Of a stretch of DNA of 40,662 bases, positions 14,809 to 23,220 are shown piece after piece. Origin of the DNA: Alphaproteobacteria bacterium (GTDB lineage: Bacteria; Pseudomonadota; Alphaproteobacteria; Kiloniellales; DSM-21159). The DNA is taken from contig JAUILQ010000050.1 of assembly GCA_030433005.1 (NCBI GenBank), forward strand, positions 1 to 40,662. Reading direction: 5' to 3'. How positions within the stretch are numbered: position 1 is the first letter of the stretch; each line of letters opens with the position of its first letter. The notes below the pieces were generated by a model. It was given only the letters and a program-made list of their open reading frames with translations. It was not told where the DNA came from and ran no database searches. Both the position numbers and the translations under genes were made by a program.

Positions 14809-16536
14809 CTACTTGTCGCCGTCGTCCTGCTTCTGCTGCTGCTGCTTGAGCGCGGCGCCCAGGATGTCGCCGAGGCTGGCACCGGAGTCGGTGTTGCCGT
14901 ACTCGGCCATCGCCTGCTTCTCCTCCTCGATCTGCAGCTGCTTGATCGAGAGCGAGATCTTCCGGCTCTTGCGGTCGATGTTGGTGATCTTGGCATCGAC
15001 GCGCTCGCCGACGGCGTAGCGCTCCGGGCGCTGCTCCGAGCGGTCGCGCGACAGGTCGGCCTTGCGGATGAAGCCGGTGATGCCCTCGGCCAGCTGCAGC
15101 TCGACGCCGCCGTCGTTGACCTCGGAGACCGTGCCGGTGACCACCGCGCCCTTCTTGAAGCGGTCGGCCGTGCTCTCGAAGGGATCGGACTCGAGCTGCT
15201 TGATGCCGAGGGAGATGCGCTCCTTCTCGACGTCGATGTCGAGCAGCTTGACCTTGACCATCTGGCCCTTCTGGTAGTCCTGCACGGCCTCCTCGCCGGA
15301 ACGCTCCCAGTCGAGGTCCGAGAGGTGGACCATGCCGTCGATCTCGCCGGGCAGGCCGACGAACAGGCCGAACTCGGTGATGTTCTTGATCTCGCCCTCG
15401 AGCTCGCTGCCGATCGGGAAGCGCTCGACCAGGTCCTCCCAGGGGTTGTTCTGGACCTGCTTGAGGCCGAGCGAGATGCGGCGCTTCTGCTCGTCGACGT
15501 CCAGGATCATCACCTCGACCTCCTGGGAGGTGGAGACGATCTTGCCCGGATGGACGTTCTTCTTGGTCCAGCTCATCTCCGAGACGTGGACCAGGCCCTC
15601 GATCCCCGGCTCCAGCTCCACGAAGGCGCCGTAGTCGGTGATGTTGGTGACGCGGCCCAGGAACTTGGCGCCGGTCGGGTACTTGGCCGACACGCCCTCC
15701 CAGGGATCGGCCTCGAGCTGCTTCATGCCGAGGCTGATGCGCTGGGTCTCAGGGTTGAAGCGGATGACCTGCACCTGGACCTGCTGGCCGATCGAGAGCG
15801 CCTCGGTCGGGTGGTTGATGCGGCGCCAGGAGATGTCGGTGACGTGCAGCAGGCCGTCGACGCCGCCCAGGTCCACGAAGGCACCGTAGTCGGTGATGTT
15901 CTTGACGACGCCCGGCAGCACCTGGCCTTCCTTGAGGCTGGCCACCAGTTCGCTGCGCTGCTCGGCGCGGTCCTCTTCCAGCACGGCGCGGCGCGAGACC
16001 ACGATGTTGCCGCGCGAGCGGTCCATCTTGAGGATCTGGAAGGGCTGCGGGGTGTGCATGAGCGGGGTGACGTCGCGCACCGGGCGGATGTCGACCTGGC
16101 TGCCGGGCAGGAAGGCCACGGCGCCCGAGAGATCGACGGTGAAGCCGCCCTTGACGCGGCCGAAGATGTGGCCGGTGACGCGCTTGTTGTCGGCGTAGGC
16201 CTTCTCGAGCTGGTTCCAGCTCTCCTCGCGGCGCGCCTTCTCGCGGCTCAGCATCGCCTCGCCGTTCTTGTCCTCCATGCGCTCCAGGAAGACCTCGACG
16301 GTGGCGCCGGGCTTCAGGTCGTCGTCCTCGCCGCCCTTGACGAACTCCTTCAGGGCGACGCGGCCCTCGGACTTCAGGCCGACGTCGACGAGCACGCTGT
16401 CGCCGTCGAGGCGGATGACGCGGCCGCGCAGGACGGTGCCTTCGAGGCTGTCCTCGGTGCCGAGGCTCTCCTCGAGCAGGGCGGCGAAGGATTCCTTGTT
16501 CTGGGTCTTCTCGGAGACCGCTGCGGTGTCACTCAT
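14809..16536 (-). CDS. rpsA: 30S ribosomal protein S1
   Basis: A 575-aa protein containing six S1 RNA-binding (OB-fold) domains. The repeats are clearly visible, for example GVVKNITDYGAFVDLGGVDGLLHVTDISW, GRVTNITDYGAFVELEPGIEGLVHVSEMSW and GEIKNITEFGLFVGLPGEIDGMVHLSDLDW. It binds mRNA and helps load it on the 30S subunit. The ATG at 16536 (MSDTAAVSEKTQNKE) is preceded by AAAGGAAC at normal spacing; the open frame continues 35 codons upstream, but those codons are in the cmk-rpsA gap. The C-terminal tail is Gln/Lys/Asp-rich (LKQQQQKQDDGDK). It is downstream of cmk by 105 nt and ends in a strong terminator. Confidence 0.97.
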   Translation of the reverse strand: MSDTAAVSEKTQNKESFAALLEESLGTEDSLEGTVLRGRVIRLDGDSVLVDVGLKSEGRVALKEFVKGGEDDDLKPGATVEVFLERMEDKNGEAMLSREKARREESWNQLEKAYADNKRVTGHIFGRVKGGFTVDLSGAVAFLPGSQVDIRPVRDVTPLMHTPQPFQILKMDRSRGNIVVSRRAVLEEDRAEQRSELVASLKEGQVLPGVVKNITDYGAFVDLGGVDGLLHVTDISWRRINHPTEALSIGQQVQVQVIRFNPETQRISLGMKQLEADPWEGVSAKYPTGAKFLGRVTNITDYGAFVELEPGIEGLVHVSEMSWTKKNVHPGKIVSTSQEVEVMILDVDEQKRRISLGLKQVQNNPWEDLVERFPIGSELEGEIKNITEFGLFVGLPGEIDGMVHLSDLDWERSGEEAVQDYQKGQMVKVKLLDIDVEKERISLGIKQLESDPFESTADRFKKGAVVTGTVSEVNDGGVELQLAEGITGFIRKADLSRDRSEQRPERYAVGERVDAKITNIDRKSRKISLSIKQLQIEEEKQAMAEYGNTDSGASLGDILGAALKQQQQKQDDGDK

Positions 16537-16641
16537 GTGGGTCGCTGTTCCTTTCGAATTCGGGTTATCCAGGCCGGCCGGTTTTCTCCGGCGGTCTTCC
16601 TGAAGGCCCTGGGCAGCCGCGGGGCGGTCGCTGTCGGACAA

Positions 16642-17337
16642 TCAGGCTTGCTTGGTCACGGCGAGGCCGGTCTTCCGTTGGACGATGGCGAGGGCCCGCT
16701 CGAGCGCCTCTTCGATGCCGAGATCCGTCGTGTCGAGGAGTTCGGCGTCGTCCGCCGGCTTCAAAGGAGCGTCGGCACGATTGCGATCGCGCGCATCGCG
16801 CTCCTTAAGGTCTGCCAGGACGGCCGCGTATATAGCGTCGCCGCCGCCCTGCTGCAACTCTTCCATGCGCCGGCGCGCGCGGATCTCCACGCTGGCGTCG
16901 ACGAACAGCTTGGCCGGCGCGTCGGGGCAGACCACCGTGCCGATGTCGCGGCCGTCGAGCACGGCGCCGGCCTTGCCGTCCGGCGGGCTGGCCGCGAAGT
17001 CGCGCTGGAACGCCAGCAGCGCGGCACGGACCCGCGGGTTGGCGGCGACCTGGGAGGCCGCGGTGCCGACCGCCTCGCTGCGCAGGTCGGGCCGGCCTAG
17101 GTCGGCCGGCACCAGCGCCCGGGCGACCGCCGCGGCGGTCTCCGCGTCGGCCGGGTCGCCGCCCTCGGCGAGCAGCTTCGCGCCGACCGCGCGGTAGAGC
17201 GAACCGGTGTCGAGGTAGGCCAGGCCGAGCCGCGCCGCCAGGCCGCGCGCCAGGGTGCCCTTGCCGGCGGCCGCCGGCCCGTCGATCGCCACGACGACGG
17301 GAAGGAAGGAAGTCTCGGCAGCGGCGGCGTCGGTCAT
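16642..17337 (-). CDS. cmk: (d)CMP kinase
   Basis: A 231-aa nucleoside monophosphate kinase that phosphorylates CMP and dCMP with ATP. The P-loop [22 protein letters not shown] is at residues ~17-38, followed by [36 protein letters not shown] is the conserved substrate-binding block, and the Arg-rich lid is in RARRRMEEL and [25 protein letters not shown] chose ATG 17337 ([21 protein letters not shown]), which gives the standard length. It lies 53 nt after aroA and 105 nt before rpsA, the usual aroA-cmk-rpsA order. Confidence 0.96.
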   Translation of the reverse strand: MTDAAAAETSFLPVVVAIDGPAAAGKGTLARGLAARLGLAYLDTGSLYRAVGAKLLAEGGDPADAETAAAVARALVPADLGRPDLRSEAVGTAASQVAANPRVRAALLAFQRDFAASPPDGKAGAVLDGRDIGTVVCPDAPAKLFVDASVEIRARRRMEELQQGGGDAIYAAVLADLKERDARDRNRADAPLKPADDAELLDTTDLGIEEALERALAIVQRKTGLAVTKQA

Positions 17338-17390
17338 CGGGACTCCGGGGTCGGTCTGTCGGGAATAGGGAGATGCGGCTCGCGGCCGTC

Positions 17391-18758
17391 TCAGGCCAAG
17401 TCGGCGCCGAGGCCGCGCAGCAGCTCGGCGAAGCCGGGAAAGGAGGTGTCGATCGGGCTGGCGTCGTCGATCTCGACCGGTGCCGCGGCGCCCAGGCCGA
17501 GCACCAGGAAGGCCATGGCGATGCGGTGGTCGAGGTCGGCCTCGATGCGCGCGCCGCCGGCGGGTCGGCCGGACGACCCGAGGCCGCGCACGACCAGCCA
17601 GTCGTCGCCCTCCTCGACCGCGACGCCGCAGGCCGCCAGGCCACGCGCCGTGGCGCGCAGGCGGTCGCTCTCCTTGACGCGCAGCTCGCCGAGGCCGCGC
17701 AGCTCGGTGCGGCCCTCTGCGAAGGCCGCGGCGACGGCGAGCACCGGGTATTCGTCGATCATCGAGGGGGCGCGCTCGGGCGGCACCACGATGCCCCTGA
17801 GCGGCCCGGCCTCGACCGCCAGGTCGGCGACGGCCTCGCCGGCCTGTTCGCGGCGGTTCTCCAGGCGCAGCCGGGCGCCCATCTCGGCCAGGCAGTCGAG
17901 CAGCCCGGTGCGCAGGGGGTTGACCCCGACGTTCTCGACCGTCACCGCGGAGCCTGGGCAGACCAGGGCGGCAACCAGCGGAAAGGCGGCCGAGGAGATG
18001 TCGCCCGGCACGGTCACCGGGCCGCCGGTCAGGCGCGCCGGACCGGCGAGGCGGACGTGGCGGCCGTCGGCGGCGTCCTCGACCGTTACCGTCGCGCCAA
18101 AGGCGCGCAGCATGTTCTCGGTGTGGTCGCGCGTCGCCTCGGCCTCGACGACCTCGGTCTCGCCCTCGGCCGCCAGGCCGGCGAGCAGCAGCGCCGACTT
18201 GACCTGCGCCGAGGCGACCGGCAGGCGGTAGCGAATTGGCTGCGGGCGCTCCGGCCCCATGACGGCGAGCGGCAGGCGGCCGCCGCGGCGCGACAGGAAG
18301 CGGGCACCGCCGAGCGCGAGCGGCTCGGTGACCCGGCCCATCGGGCGCCGGCTCAGCGAGGCATCGCCGACCAGCACGGCGAAGATCGGCTGCTGCACCA
18401 GCAGGCCGAGACACAGGCGGGCGCCGGTTCCGGCGTTGCCGAAGTCGAGCGGTGCCGACGGCTCCTCCAGGCGGCCGACGCCGCGCCCGGCGACGCGCCA
18501 GCGGCCGGGGCCGAGCCGCTCGACCTCGGCGCCGAGCGCCGCCATGGCGGCGGCGGTGGCGAGCACGTCCTCGCCCTCGAGCAGCCCCTCGATGCGCGTT
18601 TCGCCCTCGGCCAGCGCGCCCAGCATCAGCGCGCGGTGCGACATCGACTTGTCGCCGGGCACCGCGACGCGGCCGGCCAGGGCGCCGCTCGGGCGGGCCA
18701 CGGCGGCGCGCGGCACGGCGGCGGGCGTGGACGGACGGGTGCTGGCTTCGCTGGTCAC
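17391..18758 (-). CDS. aroA: 3-phosphoshikimate 1-carboxyvinyltransferase (EPSP synthase)
   Basis: A 455-aa shikimate-pathway enzyme that transfers enolpyruvyl from PEP to shikimate-3-phosphate. Motifs include [84 protein letters not shown] and LRVKESDRL. The VPGDKSxSHR start, DASLxxRPMGRV and [13 protein letters not shown] resemble the alphaproteobacterial CP4-like (class II) group. The PEP-site motif has Gly (NAGTG) where the CP4 enzyme has Ala. The start is GTG 18758 ([12 protein letters not shown]), after which the frame joins normal AroA sequence. The divergent FYDLN gene begins 186 nt upstream, so promoters for both should lie in that gap. Confidence 0.96.
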   Translation of the reverse strand: MTSEASTRPSTPAAVPRAAVARPSGALAGRVAVPGDKSMSHRALMLGALAEGETRIEGLLEGEDVLATAAAMAALGAEVERLGPGRWRVAGRGVGRLEEPSAPLDFGNAGTGARLCLGLLVQQPIFAVLVGDASLSRRPMGRVTEPLALGGARFLSRRGGRLPLAVMGPERPQPIRYRLPVASAQVKSALLLAGLAAEGETEVVEAEATRDHTENMLRAFGATVTVEDAADGRHVRLAGPARLTGGPVTVPGDISSAAFPLVAALVCPGSAVTVENVGVNPLRTGLLDCLAEMGARLRLENRREQAGEAVADLAVEAGPLRGIVVPPERAPSMIDEYPVLAVAAAFAEGRTELRGLGELRVKESDRLRATARGLAACGVAVEEGDDWLVVRGLGSSGRPAGGARIEADLDHRIAMAFLVLGLGAAAPVEIDDASPIDTSFPGFAELLRGLGADLA

Positions 18759-18861
18759 GGGGGCGGATCGCCTTGAGCTGGCGGCCGAACGAACGCCGGC
18801 CGGGGGGCCGGCCCGGGGGCCGGCGGGATCAGAGGCGGGGATTAGCCCGCGCGAGAAGGGT

Positions 18862-18890
18862 TTGACAAGCCCGGCGGGCCGTGGCAAACG
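18862..18890 (+). promoter_or_regulatory. possible sigma-70 promoter for the FYDLN gene
   Basis: A perfect -35 TTGACA (18862-18867) is followed after 17 nt by CAAACG (18885-18890), a poor -10. It lies 55 nt before the GTG start of the FYDLN gene in the divergent aroA spacer. Confidence 0.45.
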
Positions 18891-18944
18891 CGCCGCCTCT
18901 TTCCAGCCTGACAATTCGCGACGAAGCAAGACGGGAGATCCGAC

Positions 18945-19292
18945 GTGGCGAAGCCTGAGTGGGGCAGCAAGCGCATCTGCCAGAGTTGCGGCGCGAAGTT
19001 CTACGATCTGCAGAAGGACCCGATCGTCTGCCCGGCGTGCGGCGCCACCTTCGATCCCGAGGCCGTGCTCAAGAGCCGCCGCGGCAAGCCGCTGGCGCAG
19101 AAGGAAAAGGCCCGTCCGGCCAAGTCCAAGGCCGACGAGGCCCATGACGCCGCGGTCATGGATGACGACGCCGTCGAACTCGACAACGACGACGACAGCG
19201 GCGACGACGACGAGTCCGTCGAGGACACCGACGACCTGGGCGACGACGACATCGACGTCGAGGTCGACAACGACGACGAAAAGGACAGCTGA
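18945..19292 (+). CDS. FYDLN-type zinc-ribbon protein with acidic tail (TIGR02300-like)
   Basis: A 115-aa protein starting at GTG 18945 ([19 protein letters not shown] lies ~9 nt upstream). Residues 12-37 form a small zinc-ribbon with two CxxC pairs, CQSC and CPAC, around the FYDLQKDP motif that names the family. The middle is Lys/Ala-rich. The last ~50 residues are almost entirely Asp, Glu, Val and Ser. This arrangement is characteristic of a small alphaproteobacterial family of unknown function. The acidic tail suggests interaction with a basic partner such as ribosomal protein or a DNA-binding protein, but that is guesswork. The gene regularly sits beside aroA and tRNA-Ala in related genomes, as here. 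Confidence 0.88.
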   Translation: MAKPEWGSKRICQSCGAKFYDLQKDPIVCPACGATFDPEAVLKSRRGKPLAQKEKARPAKSKADEAHDAAVMDDDAVELDNDDDSGDDDESVEDTDDLGDDDIDVEVDNDDEKDS

Positions 19293-19293
19293 G

Positions 19294-19313
19294 CGGGAGC
19301 CTCGCCGCTCCCG
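19294..19313 (+). terminator. small GC hairpin after the FYDLN gene
   Basis: CGGGAGC (19294-19300) pairs with GCTCCCG (19307-19313) around a 6-nt loop, starting 2 nt after the stop codon. No T-run follows. Confidence 0.3.
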
Positions 19314-19377
19314 GCGCGCCGCTCGGGCCAGTCGGGCGGTCCGGTCGGGCGCGAGGAGGGGCGCGCGATTTTCCGGC

Positions 19378-19406
19378 TTGCATTGCCGCAGCGCGCTCCC
19401 TAATTT
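19378..19406 (+). promoter_or_regulatory. probable sigma-70 promoter of tRNA-Ala
   Basis: TTGCAT (19378-19383) and TAATTT (19401-19406) are separated by 17 nt in an otherwise very GC-rich stretch. The predicted start site would be about 75 nt before the mature tRNA 5' end. Confidence 0.55.
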
Positions 19407-19489
19407 CCCGCTTCCCGGCGCGACCCAAGGCGCCGGTCGAGAGTTTCCCGCCGGCCGCCCGCCAAGGGCCCGGCCGCGGCGCAAGGTTC

Positions 19490-19565
<76 letters not shown>

Positions 19566-19569
19566 AATC

Positions 19570-19596
19570 AACCCCCTGGCTTGCCAGGGGGTTTTT
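19570..19596 (+). terminator. intrinsic terminator of tRNA-Ala
   Basis: AACCCCCTGG (19570-19579) pairs with CCAGGGGGTT (19584-19593) around a CTTG loop, and five T residues (19592-19596) complete it. It immediately follows the tRNA and is a classic rho-independent terminator. Confidence 0.92.
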
Positions 19597-20063
19597 GGTT
19601 TGCGCGAGGGGCGTTCGGGCATCGGCTGACGCGCGACAGGCACGCAGGTTGTCGGCGCGATGGCTGGAACGGCTGCCTCAGAGTTCGCGTCGCAGGTCGG
19701 CAAAGTCGCTCTCGATCGCGGTCACGGCGGCGGCCAGATACCACCGGGATCCCACGGTTCCGCATCTCGGTCGCCATCGTATGGCCGAAGACGGAGGGCG
19801 TGATCTCTCCGCTGGCATCGCCATCGCAACGAACGATGTAGAGCGGTCAGTTGCCGACCTCGCCGGCCGACCTCTGGCCCTCATCGGCGCGCCCCAGGTC
19901 GAGCCCGGCCGGCTCGCCGTCGTCGGGATTGGCGCAGCGCAACCGAAGCAGCGCAAGCCGCGCGGCTGAGCCGCGCACCCCCGACCCCGCCTAGCGGGGT
20001 CCCCACCGCTGCGCAGCCTGCTATTCTCGCCGCCAGACGAGAAGAGCAGCAGGGAGACTCCGC
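19597..20063. other. 467-nt gap after tRNA-Ala; possible gene remnant, no intact gene
   Basis: I see no intact gene here. On the minus strand, one frame reads LYIVRCDGDASGEITPSVF, then GHTMATEMRNRGIPV, between ~19840 and ~19745. A second frame continues GSRWYLAAAVTAIESDFADL and stops at 19678. Together they look like a ~60-residue piece of one protein broken by a frameshift, with a stop codon just upstream. I do not recognise the family. Base composition is slightly less GC-rich than the flanks. No integrase, transposase or copy of the tRNA 3' end was seen. A hairpin (19983-20001) and a possible -10 (TATTCT, 20022-20027) precede the next gene. Confidence 0.4.
19983..20001. terminator. 8-bp hairpin upstream of the ABM-domain gene
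   Basis: GACCCCGC (19983-19990) and GCGGGGTC (19994-20001) form a perfect stem with a 3-nt loop. No T-run follows on either strand. It may insulate the following gene or be the trace of an older transcript end. Confidence 0.3.
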
Positions 20064-20378
20064 ATGCCCGATACTGTCGTCATGGTTCGCTTCGAAACGC
20101 TGCCTGGCAAGCGCGAGCCGTTCCTCGCCCTGGTGGAGGCCCACGCCCGCGCCTCGCTCGAAGAAGAGAGCGGCTGCCGGCGCTTCGACGTCATCCTCCC
20201 GAACGAGCGGCCCGACCTGGTCCTGCTCTACGAGGCCTACGCCGACGCCGCGGCCTTCGACGCTCACAAGTCCACAGCGCGCCTGGCCCGCTTCAACGAG
20301 GAGTCGGGGCCGTTGCTGCGGAGTAAGGAAATCCTGGTCGGCTCGCCTTCGCCCGCCTCGCCGCCGCCGAAAGGCTGA
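20064..20378 (+). CDS. antibiotic biosynthesis monooxygenase (ABM) domain protein
   Basis: A 104-aa ferredoxin-like-fold protein of the ABM/YgiN family. It begins MPDTVVMVRFETLPGKREPFLALVEAHARASLEEESGCRRFDV and continues VLLYEAYADAAAFDAHKSTARLARF, with the family's usual placement of the Glu-Ser-Gly-Cys turn and the final His-x4-5-Phe region. Members are small cofactor-free oxygenases acting on quinols or polyketides, or heme-degrading enzymes, working as dimers in the cytoplasm; no substrate can be assigned. The ATG is preceded by GGGAGA. The LysR gene starts 24 nt after the stop, suggesting co-transcription. Confidence 0.85.
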   Translation: MPDTVVMVRFETLPGKREPFLALVEAHARASLEEESGCRRFDVILPNERPDLVLLYEAYADAAAFDAHKSTARLARFNEESGPLLRSKEILVGSPSPASPPPKG

Positions 20379-20402
20379 CGCGGAGGGAACTGGCGAAACG
20401 AG

Positions 20403-21368
20403 ATGCGCGAGCGACTGCTGAGCCGCATGCCGCCGCTGCGGGCATTGGCCGCCTTCGAGGCGGTCGCCCGCAACCGCAGTTTCTCGCGAGCCGCGGCGGA
20501 GCTGAACGTTTCGGTCTCCGCGGTGAGCCAGCAGGTCAAGGTGCTGGAGGGCTTCCTCGCGGCCAAACTGTTCAAGCGCCTGAATCGGCGCGTGCTGCTG
20601 ACCGAGGCCGGCGAGCTTTATTTCGCCGCGATCTCGGCCTCGTTCGAGGCGATGGCCGACGCCACCGAGAGCGTCAACCGGCACCGCTCACCGCAGATGC
20701 TGGTGGTGCGGGCCGCCCCGAGCCTGGCGACGAAGTGGCTGATGCCCCGGCTCGCCGACTTCCTCGCCGCCTGCCCGGACCTCGACCTTCGCCTCGACGC
20801 CTCGAACGAGAAGACGGATTTCCTGCGCGATGCGGTGGACCTCGAACTGCGCTTCGGCAAGGAGGGGTGCGCCGGCCTCTTCGTCGAGCCGCTTTGCCGC
20901 GAGGCCTTCGTGCCGCTGGCAAGCCCGAGCTTCGTGGAGCGCCACGGCTTGACGCGGTCGGAGCATCTGCTGCGCGTGCCGCTGATCCACTCGGTCAAGG
21001 CGCCGTCCGACTGGGCGACTTGGTTCGCCGCCAATGGCCTGCGCGCTCCGGCCCGGCTGCGCGGCCCTCACTTCGACCGCTCCTACATGGCGCTCGATGC
21101 GGCACGCGACGGCATCGGCGTGGCGCTGGAGAGCGGCATCCTGGCGCAGGCCGACCTGGCTTCCGGCGCCCTGATTTCCCCGGTCGTCAGCCGCCAGAGC
21201 TTCGTGCATACCCTCTACTGGTTCGTCTGCCCCTTCGAAAAGCTGGAGCGCGACGCGGTGCAGCGCTTTCGACGTTGGCTGCGCGACCATCCCGAGATGC
21301 GCAATGGCGACGACGCGCCTACATCAGCAGCCCGGGCAGGAACAGCACCAGGCCCGGAACCAGCGTGA
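20403..21368 (+). CDS. LysR-family transcriptional regulator (GcvA-like)
   Basis: A 321-aa regulator. The winged HTH is at residues ~9-68 (MPPLRALAAFEAVARNRSFSRAAAELNVSVSAVSQQVKVLE), and the GcvA-like effector domain follows (LMPRLADFLAACPDLDLRLDAS, VDLELRFGKEG). It is probably an activator or repressor responding to a metabolite. It is transcribed towards the TRAP genes, and its last 50 nt overlap the end of dctM on the other strand (21319-21368). The C-terminal ~20 residues (NGDDAPTSAARAGTAPGPEPA) lie in that overlap and are not LysR-like, which suggests a stop-codon loss that extended the gene. By position it is a candidate regulator of the TRAP/dehydrogenase cluster. Confidence 0.9.
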   Translation: MRERLLSRMPPLRALAAFEAVARNRSFSRAAAELNVSVSAVSQQVKVLEGFLAAKLFKRLNRRVLLTEAGELYFAAISASFEAMADATESVNRHRSPQMLVVRAAPSLATKWLMPRLADFLAACPDLDLRLDASNEKTDFLRDAVDLELRFGKEGCAGLFVEPLCREAFVPLASPSFVERHGLTRSEHLLRVPLIHSVKAPSDWATWFAANGLRAPARLRGPHFDRSYMALDAARDGIGVALESGILAQADLASGALISPVVSRQSFVHTLYWFVCPFEKLERDAVQRFRRWLRDHPEMRNGDDAPTSAARAGTAPGPEPA

Positions 21369-22599
21369 TCAGCAACAGCACGGCCACCGCCAGCAGCAGG
21401 AAAGGCATCACCGCGCGGAACACCTTCTCGACACGGACCTCCGCGAACGAGGCGGTGATGTACAGGCAGATGCCGACCGGCGGGGTCAGCAGGCCGAGCA
21501 TCAGGTTGAAGACCACGACGACGCCGAAGTGAACGAGATCGATCCCCAGGTGCTGCACGACTGGCACCAGGATCGGCACGAAGATCGTCAACGCGGCCAC
21601 GGCTTCCAGGAACAGGCCCACCACGAGCAGCAGCGCACTGATCACCAGCAACATGACGATCGGGTTGTCGGTGAGAGCCAGCAGACCATCGGCGAGGGCC
21701 TTGGGAAAACCGCTTACCGCCAGCAGCCAGCCGAACAGACTGGCCATGGCGACGATGATCATGACGGCGGCTGATTCGAGGGCGCTGCGGCCCAAGACCT
21801 CGAGCAGCGCCCCCGGCTTCAGGGTACGGTAGACGAGCACGCCGACCAGGAAGGCGTAGACCACCGCGACTGCGGCGCTCTCGGTGACCGTGAAGACGCC
21901 TCCGACCATTCCGGCCACGATGATCGCGGGCATGATCAGGGCGAGGCCGGCGTCGAGCAGGCGCCGCGCGAACTCCCGCGGCGAAACCGCGCCGTGGACC
22001 GGATAGCCGCGGCGGCGCGAGATCGTCCAGCACAGCACCATCAAGCCGATGCCGAGCAGCAGCCCCGGCACCACGCCCGCCAGGAAGAGCGCACCGACCG
22101 ACACGCCCGAGCCGGCGGTCAGGGCGAACAGCACCAGCGGAATGCTGGGCGGGATGATCGGCCCACAGATCGAGGAGGCGGCGGTGACGGCGGCGCTGAA
22201 GGAGCCGTCGTAGCCTTCTCGCTTCATCGCCGGGATCAGCGTCTTGCCGAGCGCCGTGGTGTCGGCGACAGCCGAGCCGGAGACGCCGGCGAAGAACATG
22301 CTGGAGGCGATGTTGCCGAGGCCCAGCCCGCCGGCGAAGCGCCCGACGATGGCGTTGGCGAAGTGGATGATCCGGTCGGTCATCCCGCCCATGTTCATCA
22401 GGTTGCCGGCCAGGACGAAGAAGGGCACCGCCAGCAGCGCGAAGGAATCGGCGCCCAGCAGCGCGCGCTGCGGCACCAGGCCCAGCGGGAAGACGCCGTG
22501 GTCGAGAATGGCGAGGATTCCCGCCAGCCCCATTGCGAAGGCCAGGGGGATGCCGAGCGCCAGCAGGACGAAGAAGCCGCCGATCAGGAGTCCGCTCAC
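21319..22599 (-). CDS. dctM: TRAP transporter large permease (DctM)
   Basis: A 426-aa inner-membrane protein with about 12 hydrophobic segments, of the DctM/SiaM family. Characteristic stretches are FALLAVPFFVLAGNLMNMGGMTDRII, SSMFFAGVSGSAVADTTALGKTLIP, AAVTAASSICGPIIPPSIPLVL and GLLTPPVGICLYITASFA. It is the main translocation subunit of a Na+-driven TRAP uptake system for a small organic anion. Its start overlaps the dctQ stop by 4 nt (ATGA). The 3' end overlaps the LysR gene by 50 nt. Confidence 0.93.
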   Translation of the reverse strand: MSGLLIGGFFVLLALGIPLAFAMGLAGILAILDHGVFPLGLVPQRALLGADSFALLAVPFFVLAGNLMNMGGMTDRIIHFANAIVGRFAGGLGLGNIASSMFFAGVSGSAVADTTALGKTLIPAMKREGYDGSFSAAVTAASSICGPIIPPSIPLVLFALTAGSGVSVGALFLAGVVPGLLLGIGLMVLCWTISRRRGYPVHGAVSPREFARRLLDAGLALIMPAIIVAGMVGGVFTVTESAAVAVVYAFLVGVLVYRTLKPGALLEVLGRSALESAAVMIIVAMASLFGWLLAVSGFPKALADGLLALTDNPIVMLLVISALLLVVGLFLEAVAALTIFVPILVPVVQHLGIDLVHFGVVVVFNLMLGLLTPPVGICLYITASFAEVRVEKVFRAVMPFLLLAVAVLLLITLVPGLVLFLPGLLM

Positions 22600-23219
22600 G
22601 CCTGCGGCTCCCCGGCTCGTCCCTGCCGCCGGCGGTCACGTCGCTCGGCCGCAAGGGCCGCGAACTGCTCGAGGGAGAAGAACAGCATCAGCGCGGCGGA
22701 GGCCGGTGCGGCGAAGTAGAAGCTGCTGGGCGTGATGTCGAGCGCCCCGAAGGTTTGCCCGATGTTGCTCCAGGCCAGCCGGAAGCCGAAGACCAGCAGG
22801 ATCGCGAACAGCCCGACGAGCGACAGTTCGTTGACCAAACGCACCCACCAACGCAGTCGCGCCGGCAGCAGGTCCAGGAAGAAGGTCACCGCCAGGTGGA
22901 CGCCGCGGCGGTAGAGCACGGCCGCACCGAGAAACGTGATCCAGACGAAGAGGATCCGGCTGAGCTGCTCCGACCAGGCGACCGGGTCGTTGTCGACGTA
23001 GCGGGTCCAGACGGCGATCAGCATGATTGCCACGATCACCGCCAGGACGCAGCCGATCAGCCGGACGATCCAGCGGTCGAGGAAGGCCGAGCAGCGCCGG
23101 TAGGCGCGCCACGGCCCGGACCCGCCCTGCCAGGGGGCGAAGGCGGCCGGCCGAACCGGCGGCGGACGCCGCGAGGAGGCTTCCTCGCGGCGTCCCGGAT
23201 GGCCACTGGCGGCCGCCAT
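22596..23219 (-). CDS. dctQ: TRAP transporter small permease (DctQ)
   Basis: A 207-aa protein with four transmembrane helices and the DctQ pattern WTRYVDNDPVAWSEQLSRILFVWITFLGAAVLYRRGVHLAVTFF (~residues 70-113), where TRAP small subunits carry a conserved WxEE/WSEE-like segment. The first ~45 residues are Pro/Arg/Ala-rich and not typical; the true start may lie downstream at a non-ATG codon. However, the ATG at 23219 is placed right behind the dctP stop (1-nt gap), which favours translational coupling. It works with DctM in the membrane. Confidence 0.88.
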   Translation of the reverse strand: MAAASGHPGRREEASSRRPPPVRPAAFAPWQGGSGPWRAYRRCSAFLDRWIVRLIGCVLAVIVAIMLIAVWTRYVDNDPVAWSEQLSRILFVWITFLGAAVLYRRGVHLAVTFFLDLLPARLRWWVRLVNELSLVGLFAILLVFGFRLAWSNIGQTFGALDITPSSFYFAAPASAALMLFFSLEQFAALAAERRDRRRQGRAGEPQA

Positions 23220-23220
23220 G

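Noticed and set aside
17391..18758. Glyphosate-tolerant EPSP synthase
   Set aside because: Although the sequence is CP4-like overall, the PEP-site motif is NAGTG with Gly rather than the Ala found in CP4, so tolerance should not be assumed.
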